Origin: Gp7-AA6 sp036001245
Lineage (GTDB): Bacteria > Acidobacteriota > Thermoanaerobaculia > UBA5066 > Gp7-AA6
DNA length: 30,983 bases
Assembly: GCA_036001245.1 (NCBI GenBank)
Contig: DASYUL010000030.1
Location: forward strand, 1-30,983
Reading direction: 5' to 3'
A program made the position numbers and the translations under genes. A model generated the notes under the pieces. It was not told where the DNA came from. It saw only the letters and a list, made by a program, of their open reading frames with translations, and did not search any database. Shown piece by piece: positions 24,024 through 29,862 of this stretch; positions within the stretch are counted from its first letter, which is position 1, and every line of letters starts with the position of its first letter.

Positions 24024-24551
24024 TCACGCCGAGGAGACGACCCGGAGACCGGCCACGGTGCGCCGCAGGGCTCGGTCGAACACCTCCCGCAAGGATTCCT
24101 TCGCGTTGTTCGAGCCGCGATAGTTCGGCCGCGAGACCTCCTCGTCGGTCTGAAACTCGGTCAGCGTCGCCCCGGCGGCGTCGCTCGCGGTCACCGTCCA
24201 CTCCGCGGCGGCGTCCCACGTGTTCCCGGCCGGGTTCGTCGCGAACCGGTGCACCTCGATTCGCACCACTCCCGCGTCGGCCCCCGCCTCGGCGTCCCAG
24301 CGGCAGCCCGGGAACGACCTCCGGATCGACTCGCCGATCAGAGAGACGACTCCTTCGGAGCTCTCCCGCGTCATGCGGCGGTCGAGGACTTCGAGCTTCC
24401 AGCCGGTCTTGCCCGCGGGGCAGGGGGCTGCGGCATCGGGATAGGCGACCGGCGACAGGCCGCCTGCGGAGCCGCACGCGCTGGCGAACAGCGCGAACAG
24501 CAACGCGAGACTACTTTCGACTCTGGACCCGCGACTTTGGACTCTTGCCAT
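24024..24551 (-). CDS. Putative lipoprotein of unknown function
   Basis: A 175-residue protein with an N-terminal signal ending in a lipobox (LFASACGS, C26). The mature region has GKTGWKLEVLDRRMT, ESIRRSFPGC, an RIEVHRFATNPAGNTWDAAAEWTVTASD stretch of beta character, and a C-terminal helix SLREVFDRALRRTV. This layout recalls outer-membrane lipoproteins of the LptE/YajG sort, without a firm match. Two cysteines (PCPAG, PGCRW) may form a disulfide. Start ATG 24551 lies inside the end of the WYL regulator gene (41-bp overlap), and its first 15 codons are built from a heptad repeat. Confidence 0.65.
   Translation of the reverse strand: MARVQSRGSRVESSLALLFALFASACGSAGGLSPVAYPDAAAPCPAGKTGWKLEVLDRRMTRESSEGVVSLIGESIRRSFPGCRWDAEAGADAGVVRIEVHRFATNPAGNTWDAAAEWTVTASDAAGATLTEFQTDEEVSRPNYRGSNNAKESLREVFDRALRRTVAGLRVVSSA
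24511..24545. repeat. Heptad repeat, five units, translated in two frames
   Basis: Units CTACTTT, CGACTCT, GGACCCG, CGACTTT and GGACTCT start at 24511, 24518, 24525, 24532 and 24539. The repeat spans the overlap of two minus-strand genes. It encodes the C-terminal SPKSRVQSRK of the WYL regulator and, in another frame, the N-terminal RVQSRGSRVES of the lipoprotein. Confidence 0.8.
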
Positions 24552-25533
24552 AGGCCTCGTTCAAAAACGCCGTCTCTTTCTTCAGCTCTTCGACGAGCTC
24601 GGGGGGCGAGAGCGCCACCGCATCTTTTCCATAACCGAGAACGAACCGGCGCGCTTCTTTCAGTGACTCCGCCGGAAGCTCGAGGATCGCTTCGCCCTCG
24701 GGGCCGCGCTCGAGCTTCTGCTTCGGGTGAAACGTGAGCTCCCGGACCTCCTCGGAGATCTCCTTCGAGAATCGCACGCGAAACCGGAAAGGTTTCGAGC
24801 CGCCCACGAATATGCCGAAGGTGTTGCGGAAGAAAGCCTCCGGATCGAAATCCCGGGGGATCGCATAGCGCCGCGACGTCGGAAGCGCGTCTTCCATTCG
24901 CGCGAGGTAGAAGTTCTTCACCCGCCCGTCGCTCTCGTCGAGCGCGAGCACCATCCAGTCGCGCCCGAAGACGACGAGTGAGTACGGCTTGACAGTGCGG
25001 ACGTCGCCGGGCGCCTCGCCGGGACGGTGGTAGCGGACCGAGAGAGCGACGCCCCTCTGCAGCGATTCCGAGACCGCCTGCCAGGTTTCCTCGCGCACCG
25101 GCCGGAAAGCAGCGGCGCGCAGCGCGAGCTTCTCCATCACGATCTCCGGGCGCAGCCGCACTGCGGGCGGCATCAACTCCGCGAGACGCTCGTAACAGCT
25201 CTTGAGGTCCCGGCCGAGAGGCGTGCCGCCGAAGAGCGAGAGGACCTGTGCGGCGACTCCGATCGAGAAGAGGTCGCGTCCGTCGACCGGGAGGAACGGA
25301 AGAACGTAGTCGGACCGGGAATAGAAGTAACCGTTGTGCTCGCGGTCGAACTCGATCGGAGCGGCGAGCTCGTTGCGAAGGTATTCGAGATCGCGCTGAA
25401 CGGTCTTGGTCGAAACGTCGAGCGCGGCCGCGAGGCTCGTCGCGTTCGGATGGCGGCTTTCCTTGATCTCGTGATGGATCGTCTGGAGGCGGCGCCAGAG
25501 CGGTCGATCCTTGAAGGCGCCCTTGCGGCCCAC
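24511..25533 (-). CDS. WYL-domain transcriptional regulator
   Basis: DNA-binding regulator of 340 residues. The N-terminal winged helix-turn-helix of DeoR/HTH_11 type has RLQTIHHEIKESRHPNATSLAAALDVSTKTVQRDLEYLRNE (residues 15-55). The middle carries a WYL domain: SVRYHRPGEAPGDVRTVKPYSLVVFGRDWMVLALDESDG and VKNFYLARMEDA (about 165-215). A C-terminal WCX-type region (FRFRVRFSKEISEEVRELTFHP) follows. WYL domains usually bind nucleic acid or nucleotide ligands. The start is GTG 25533. The last dozen residues derive from a heptad repeat and are probably not functional. The gene overlaps the downstream lipoprotein gene; the target is unknown. Confidence 0.87.
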   Translation of the reverse strand: MGRKGAFKDRPLWRRLQTIHHEIKESRHPNATSLAAALDVSTKTVQRDLEYLRNELAAPIEFDREHNGYFYSRSDYVLPFLPVDGRDLFSIGVAAQVLSLFGGTPLGRDLKSCYERLAELMPPAVRLRPEIVMEKLALRAAAFRPVREETWQAVSESLQRGVALSVRYHRPGEAPGDVRTVKPYSLVVFGRDWMVLALDESDGRVKNFYLARMEDALPTSRRYAIPRDFDPEAFFRNTFGIFVGGSKPFRFRVRFSKEISEEVRELTFHPKQKLERGPEGEAILELPAESLKEARRFVLGYGKDAVALSPPELVEELKKETAFLNEAYGKSPKSRVQSRK

Positions 25534-25841
25534 GCCGGCGATTGTGGCAGAAAATGTCGTTCGGCGAGGCAGGTGTGACGCCGCTCCCGGTCACCGGTCC
25601 CGCGCGCGCGGAGGCGCAACCCGGTCGAAAGACGGGACTTGGAGGCTCCCCCCGGCGTGGCTCCCCGCTTGCTCTCGCAAGACGCCGTGGAGAACCGATC
25701 CCGCCGGCCCGACCTCTTCGACCGGCTGCTGTCGTGGATTCACCGTCTGCTGAATCCCCCGCCGCCCGCGCCGGCCCAGGCGGATCGCCGGCCGCCCCGC
25801 GTTCGAGACCGCGTCCCGATCTAGTTCCAGCTCCGCACCGA

Positions 25842-25930
25842 GCATCGGCGAAAGCCGATGCGACGTACCGAGCGCGCAAGCGCGACAAGCCGCGGCGTCG
25901 AGCCGCGGCTAACCGGCGGGTCCGCCCGCC
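25842..25930. repeat. Cluster of four hairpins
   Basis: Four stem-loops in 89 bp: GCATCGGC-GAAA-GCCGATGC (25842-25861, with a GNRA-type loop), CGCG-CAAG-CGCG (25873-25884), AGCCGCGGC-GTCGA-GCCGCGGCT (25888-25910), and GGCGGG-TCCG-CCCGCC (25915-25930). They fall in the 567-bp gap 25534-26100 between divergently placed regulatory and TPR genes. I see no convincing gene in that gap; a short open frame at 25639-25824 has only a TTG start and no ribosome-binding site. Confidence 0.65.
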
Positions 25931-25956
25931 GCTCAAGAAAAAATCCCAAGCCGCTC

Positions 25957-25998
25957 GGACCTGGGACTTCTTGGAACTTGGAACCTGAAAGTCGGGAG
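25957..25998. repeat. Heptad repeat, about six units
   Basis: GGAC/GGAAC cores recur at 25957, 25964, 25973 and 25980, with further degenerate units to 25998. The spacing is seven except for one 2-bp slip. It follows the hairpin cluster in non-coding DNA. Confidence 0.6.
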
Positions 25999-26000
25999 CG

Positions 26001-26019
26001 ACTTCAGAAGCGGCAATAT
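26001..26019. repeat. Detached near-copy of the TPR gene 3' end
   Basis: Nineteen bases here match 26103-26121 at 18 positions. The latter is the stop-proximal end of the TPR gene (residues ILPLLK). The copy lies 102 bp downstream of it on the gene's own strand and looks like a relic of duplication or replacement of the gene end. Confidence 0.5.
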
Positions 26020-26100
26020 GACTGGGCCGCGGCGTTCGCTACGCGACCGGCGGCCAGAAATTTTCAAGCGGGAGCCTCATCTCGATCTGAGGGAAAGTCG

Positions 26101-27051
26101 CTACTTCAAAAGCGGCAATATTTCTTTTGCGGTGGCGGCCTCGGCGCCGTTGGGATCGAGCTCGAGGTACTTCTCGAGATGCTCTTTCGCCGCCGCCTTC
26201 TTGTTCAGGTTGAACGACGTCATCCCGAGCCAGAAGTGCGCGAGCGCGAAGTCGGGTTTCGCCTCGACGGCTTTCGACAGGAGCGCCTCGGCCTCTTTGA
26301 TCTTCTTCTTGTTGTACGAATCGATGCCCTTGTTGTAGAGCGTCTCCGCCGTGTCGGGGTTCGCCTCCTCGAACTTCGCCTGCCACTGCGCCGCGGCCTT
26401 CTTGTCGCCCGACTGCGCCGCCGCGGTCGACATCATTCCGTAGAGCGAATTGATCGACGGGTCGAGATCGAGCGCCTTCTGGCCGTACTCGAGGGTCTTT
26501 GCCCAGTCCTTCTTGTCGTAAGCGAGGCTCGCGAGCGCGTGCCAGCCCTGCGGGAGGTCCGGGTTCTTCCCGACGGCTTCCAGGAACTTCGCCTCCGCCG
26601 CGGCCTTGTTGCCGGCGGAGAGGAGATCGACGCCTTCGTTGAACGTGAGCGCCGCCTGCTCCGTGGGCGAGGGGGGCGCCGGCACGGTCTTGCCGCCGGC
26701 CGCCGCTCCCGCCTCGGCCGTCGTCATGAGCTTCGCGTTCACCTCACCGACGTCGCCGACGGGAACCTTCTTGTCGGCCTCACTCGGGGCATACCCCTCC
26801 ATCTCGATCTTGACGTGGTAGGGCATCGTCGCGTCGTTCAGGATCGTTCCCCAATCGCCCTTCTTGTCGGACTTCAGGGTCATCTTGAAAGTCCGAAGGT
26901 TGGGGGTCGTGATTGTCACGCTGGCTCCCTCGATCGGCTTGCCCGAGGAATCCGTGACCTTTCCCTTGAGGCGCGCCTGGGCTCCCGCGAACACGAGCGC
27001 GGCCAGGCCGAACGCCGCCAGCGCCATTGAAGCGCGAGTCGCTTTTCTCAT
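26101..27051 (-). CDS. Exported TPR protein with N-terminal carboxypeptidase-regulatory-like domain
   Basis: A 316-residue secreted or periplasmic protein. A signal peptide (MRKATRASMALAAFGLAALVFAGAQA) is followed by a beta-sandwich of the carboxypeptidase regulatory type beginning LKGKVTDSSGKPIEGASVTI (about 27-110). An Ala/Pro linker leads to four or so tetratricopeptide repeats (about 135-312), for example GWHALASLAYDKKDWAKTLE and AHFWLGMTSFNLNKKAAAKE. Such proteins usually act as scaffolds at the envelope. ATG 27051 is chosen because GGAGGGAGAG precedes it; the open frame extends further upstream without resemblance. It lies 148 bp downstream of the methyltransferase/MTHFR gene on the same strand. 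Confidence 0.87.
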   Translation of the reverse strand: MRKATRASMALAAFGLAALVFAGAQARLKGKVTDSSGKPIEGASVTITTPNLRTFKMTLKSDKKGDWGTILNDATMPYHVKIEMEGYAPSEADKKVPVGDVGEVNAKLMTTAEAGAAAGGKTVPAPPSPTEQAALTFNEGVDLLSAGNKAAAEAKFLEAVGKNPDLPQGWHALASLAYDKKDWAKTLEYGQKALDLDPSINSLYGMMSTAAAQSGDKKAAAQWQAKFEEANPDTAETLYNKGIDSYNKKKIKEAEALLSKAVEAKPDFALAHFWLGMTSFNLNKKAAAKEHLEKYLELDPNGAEAATAKEILPLLK

Positions 27052-27199
27052 CTCTCTCCCTCCAACCGGCGGTCGCGCAGGCGCCGTGCCGCCGGAATAC
27101 CCCCGAATTTTATCGAATCGGAGGAGCTGCGCAGAATCGCGCGAGGATATCGCCCGACGACAAAACCGGCCAACCGACGTCCGAATTTCAGGCCGATCC

Positions 27200-29080
27200 C
27201 TACGCTCCGGACACCTGAGACCGGACACCCGACTCCTGGGGAATGGCCTCGAGGATTTCGGCGAGGAGCCCGTATTTCCCCATCGGCATCACGTGCAGCC
27301 CCCGCGCGACTTCCCGGATGGCGACGGCGAGCTCGCGGGCGATGGCGAGCCCTTCGGCCTTCTCGTGGTCCGGGCTCTTCTCGGACGCCGCCCGCATCCG
27401 GTCCTGGATCGACTCCGGCACGACGATTCCCGGCACCTCGTTGGCGAAGAACATCGTCTGCTTGAGTGACCGAAGGGGAATCAAGCCGATCAAGACCGGG
27501 ATCGCGCGCGACTCTTCGCAGGCGAGGAAGCGCTCCAGCGACCCGACGTCGTAGACCGGCTGCGTCTGGGCGAAGGTCGCGCCGGCTTCGATCTTCGCGC
27601 GAATCTTGGAGCGCTCGATGTCGAGATCGAGGGCCGCCGGATTCGCCGCGCAGCCGATCGCGAACTGCGTCGCGGAGCCGATCGAGTTGCCCGCGAGGTC
27701 AGCGCCCCCGTTCAGGCCGCGCGCCATCCGAAGGAGTCCGAGCACGTCGACCTCGGAGACCTGCTTGCCCTGCGGATAGTCGCCGATCTTCAGCGGATCT
27801 CCGCCGAGGCAGAGGAGCGCCTTCAACCCCAGGCCCGCCGCCCCGAGCAGGTCGGACTGGAGCCCGAGGACGTTGCGATCGCGCGTCGTGATCTGAACGA
27901 CCGCGTCCATGCCCACCTCGCGCTGGATGAGGGCGGCGACCGCGATCGACGACATGCGCAGGCGCGCCATCGGGTTGTCGGTCACGTTGGCCGCATCGAC
28001 GCCGTGCGATTTGGCGAGCCGCGCTCCGTCGATCGCTCCCGAGAGGTCGACGCCGCGGGGCGGCTCGATCTCGGTGGTCACGACGAACGCGCGCGGGTCC
28101 GCCAGCCGCCGTTTCAGGCGCGACGTCTCGATCAGGGATTCGGCCGCCTTCGGCGCCGGCGCTTCGATCACGACGGAGGCGGCGGGACGCGACGGCGCCC
28201 GTCTCTTCCCGGAGACCGCCTTCGACATCGCGCGAATGTGCTCGGGGGTCGTGCCGCAACAGCCGCCGATGATCGTCGCGCCGGCGGCGGCGAACGCCTC
28301 CGCGTACTCGCGCAGGTAATCCGGTGACGAAAGGTAGACGTTCCGGCCATGGACGATCGTCGGGTAGCCGGCGTTCGGCATCACCGAGAGCGGAAGTGAG
28401 ATTGCCGCCGACAGGCGGGAGAAGACGTCGTGCGACTCCTGCGGACCGAGCGTGCAGTTCATGCCGACTGCGTCGGCGCCCGCCGCGGCGAGCGTGGAGA
28501 GCGACTGCGCCGCGCTCTCGCCGAACGCCGTGCGGCCGTCGGCGAGGAACGTCATCTGCGCGACGATCGGAGCGTCGGCTGAAAGCCCCCGCACCGCGCG
28601 CACCGCCTCGGCCGCTTCGAGGAGACTTCCGAACGTCTCGAGCAGGATCAGATCCACGTCCGACTCGAGGAGCACCCGCGCCTGCTCGGCAAAGATCTCG
28701 CGCACTTGGGTCATCGTGAGGGTTCCGTACGGCTTGACGAGAGCGCCCAGCGGACCGATCGATCCTGCGACGAAGACCATCTCGCCGACCGCGGCCTCGC
28801 GCGCGAGCCGGACCCCTTCCCGATTGATCTTCTCGAGCGAGTCGGCCCACTCGTGCGCGGTCAGCTTCACGCGGTTCGCATCCCAGGTGTTCGTCGTCAC
28901 GATCCGGGCGCCGGCGTCGCAGTAGTCCTCATGGACCTCACGGACCGCTTCCGGATCCGACACGTTCAACGGGGACTTCGCCTGGTCGGGAGACGCGCCG
29001 CGCGACACGAGCAGGGTCCCCATGGCGCCGTCGGCGAGCAGCACCTCTTCGGCGATGGCCTTACGGAAATCTTTCTTCAT
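27200..29080 (-). CDS. Bifunctional homocysteine S-methyltransferase / methylenetetrahydrofolate reductase
   Basis: Fusion of 626 residues in methionine and one-carbon metabolism. Residues 1-290 are a homocysteine S-methyltransferase domain: LLADGAMGTLL, TNTWDANR, VGMNCTLGP and IIGGCCGTTPEH, with zinc ligands C209, C274 and C275. Residues about 325-612 are a 5,10-methylenetetrahydrofolate reductase: TTEIEPPRGVD, ANVTDNPMARLRMS, LCLGGDP, and FAQTQPVYDV near the FAD/folate site. The same fusion is known in B. subtilis YitJ. An open frame to 29200 exists, but it runs through a riboswitch; ATG 29080 is the real start, with GGGAGGCG at 29091-29098 as Shine-Dalgarno. Regulation by S-adenosylmethionine is indicated directly by the leader. 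The C-terminal dozen residues come from a heptad repeat. Confidence 0.93.
   Translation of the reverse strand: MKKDFRKAIAEEVLLADGAMGTLLVSRGASPDQAKSPLNVSDPEAVREVHEDYCDAGARIVTTNTWDANRVKLTAHEWADSLEKINREGVRLAREAAVGEMVFVAGSIGPLGALVKPYGTLTMTQVREIFAEQARVLLESDVDLILLETFGSLLEAAEAVRAVRGLSADAPIVAQMTFLADGRTAFGESAAQSLSTLAAAGADAVGMNCTLGPQESHDVFSRLSAAISLPLSVMPNAGYPTIVHGRNVYLSSPDYLREYAEAFAAAGATIIGGCCGTTPEHIRAMSKAVSGKRRAPSRPAASVVIEAPAPKAAESLIETSRLKRRLADPRAFVVTTEIEPPRGVDLSGAIDGARLAKSHGVDAANVTDNPMARLRMSSIAVAALIQREVGMDAVVQITTRDRNVLGLQSDLLGAAGLGLKALLCLGGDPLKIGDYPQGKQVSEVDVLGLLRMARGLNGGADLAGNSIGSATQFAIGCAANPAALDLDIERSKIRAKIEAGATFAQTQPVYDVGSLERFLACEESRAIPVLIGLIPLRSLKQTMFFANEVPGIVVPESIQDRMRAASEKSPDHEKAEGLAIARELAVAIREVARGLHVMPMGKYGLLAEILEAIPQESGVRSQVSGA
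27207..27241. repeat. Heptad repeat, five units, within a gene end
   Basis: CCGGACA, CCTGAGA, CCGGACA, CCCGACT and CCTGGGG start at 27207, 27214, 27221, 27228 and 27235. It encodes the last residues of the methyltransferase/MTHFR protein (QESGVRSQVSGA) and runs up to its stop codon. Confidence 0.8.
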
Positions 29081-29090
29081 GAACCGAAAA

Positions 29091-29142
29091 CGCCTCCCGA
29101 ATCGAGAGGCGTCGTGCACCGGGTTCGTCGCGGCGCCTCTCG
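29091..29142 (-). promoter_or_regulatory. Expression platform of the SAM riboswitch (Shine-Dalgarno switch)
   Basis: Three mutually exclusive segments on the minus strand: A, CGAGAGGCG (plus 29134-29142); B, CGCCTCTCG (29103-29111); C, the Shine-Dalgarno GGGAGGCG (29091-29098). A and B pair over 9 bp. B and C pair over 8 bp across a 5-nt loop, hiding the Shine-Dalgarno. A also overlaps the 3' strand of P1. The layout suggests that SAM-stabilised P1 frees B to mask the ribosome-binding site, giving translational rather than transcriptional control; there is no T-tract. Confidence 0.75.
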
Positions 29143-29321
29143 CATCTTTTTCTCGGCGTGAGCAGGGAAGCCTGCCAGACAGAGAATCCGGAATTGGCAC
29201 CTGGCGAGCCGCGCCGCGACGCGCGGATCCGGTTGCCGTGGGTTAGCGCTTCCTCCGGCGTGCAGTCGCGCCGCTATCGAAGGAGACGTCGGGCCGGTCC
29301 CTCACCCACTCTGGATGTGAC
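29143..29321 (-). promoter_or_regulatory. SAM-I (S box) riboswitch aptamer
   Basis: On the minus strand the conserved S-box elements occur in order: GAGGGACCGGCCCGACG (GGGCCGGTCCC at plus 29291-29301), CGGCAACC (29231-29238), GGTGCCAATTCC (29190-29201), and the 3' segment GAGAAAAAGATG. Helices can be drawn: P1 TCACATC (29314-29320) with GATGCGA (29140-29146); P2 GTGGGT/ACCCAC (29304-29309 with 29238-29243); P3 CCGCGC/GCGCGG (29209-29214 with 29221-29226); P4 GCAGG/CCTGC (29162-29166 with 29171-29175). An insert of about 35-40 nt lengthens P2 compared with B. subtilis yitJ. It precedes the methyltransferase/MTHFR gene, a classic SAM-regulated target. The assignment rests on remembered consensus, but several independent elements agree. 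Confidence 0.88.
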
Positions 29322-29458
29322 GTTCAAAGAGCTGCGCCAACAGTAGCCGCGCGCGCGGCAACTGTCAAATCCACCGACACTTCCGCCGATCCGGCGACCG
29401 CGCTACGCTCGTCCGTCCTCGTCGAGCGGGCGTTCTCCCGGCCCGGAAAGGAGCCGGG

Positions 29459-29851
29459 ATGACGATTCTTTTTCTGCTCTTCTCCCTGGTTTCCCCGGAT
29501 GTGGCGGCCCCCTCGCCGGAGCTCGCCTTCACGATCGAACGGGATCACGGCCGCTCGAGCGACCATCTGACGCTGTGCCGCGTGCGGGTCGTGAACTACG
29601 GCGCTCGGTCATGGTCGGGTCGGGCGATCGCGTTCGAGGCGCGGGCCATTCGCGACGGCGCGGTGGCCGCGACGGAGCGTGGACGGTTCGGGCTCACGCT
29701 TCTCCCGTACGGGAGTCTCGAGACGATGATCGGCTTTGCGGGACGATTCGAGCGCTTCGAGGTCGCGCCGGTGGCTGGGAGCGGCGGAGAGCGACGACCG
29801 CGCGCCCGAGCGCCGAGCGGCCGCGGCAAGGCGCGGAGATCGAGAGGCTAG
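29459..29851 (+). CDS. Small exported protein of unknown function
   Basis: A 130-residue protein with a short signal peptide (MTILFLLFSLVSPDVAA). A beta-rich segment ELAFTIERDHGRSSDHLTLCRVRVVNYGARSW follows, then FEARAIRDGAVAATERGRFGLTLLPYGSLETMIGF and a low-complexity Arg/Gly/Ala tail (about 105-130). The middle resembles a single immunoglobulin-like sandwich but matches nothing I can name. Start ATG 29459 has AAAGGAG 7 nt upstream. It is divergent from the riboswitch-controlled gene, and its TAG stop is part of the probable -10 box of purD. Confidence 0.68.
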   Translation: MTILFLLFSLVSPDVAAPSPELAFTIERDHGRSSDHLTLCRVRVVNYGARSWSGRAIAFEARAIRDGAVAATERGRFGLTLLPYGSLETMIGFAGRFERFEVAPVAGSGGERRPRARAPSGRGKARRSRG

Positions 29852-29854
29852 AAT
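29849..29854 (+). promoter_or_regulatory. Candidate -10 element of purD
   Basis: TAGAAT, 8 nt before the purD ATG, overlapping the TAG stop codon of the preceding gene. The 8-nt interval has no Shine-Dalgarno. This is the same hexamer and nearly the same spacing as in front of serA. Confidence 0.45.
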
Positions 29855-29862
29855 GCCCGGAC

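Noticed and set aside
23286..24737. Long plus-strand open frame of about 483 codons
   Set aside because: It spans the antisense of three separate minus-strand genes with good starts and crosses the gaps between them.
25639..25824. Short plus-strand open frame of 61 codons in the 25534-26100 gap
   Set aside because: TTG start without a ribosome-binding site, Pro/Arg-rich composition and no motif; not enough to call a gene.
29081..29200. N-terminal extension of the methyltransferase/MTHFR gene to 29200
   Set aside because: The extension would translate the riboswitch 3' half and expression platform; a Shine-Dalgarno precedes ATG 29080 and the family N-terminus begins there.
29186..29206. GGAATTGGCACCTGG read as another heptad repeat
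   Set aside because: It is the conserved GGTGCCAATTCC element of the SAM riboswitch on the other strand.
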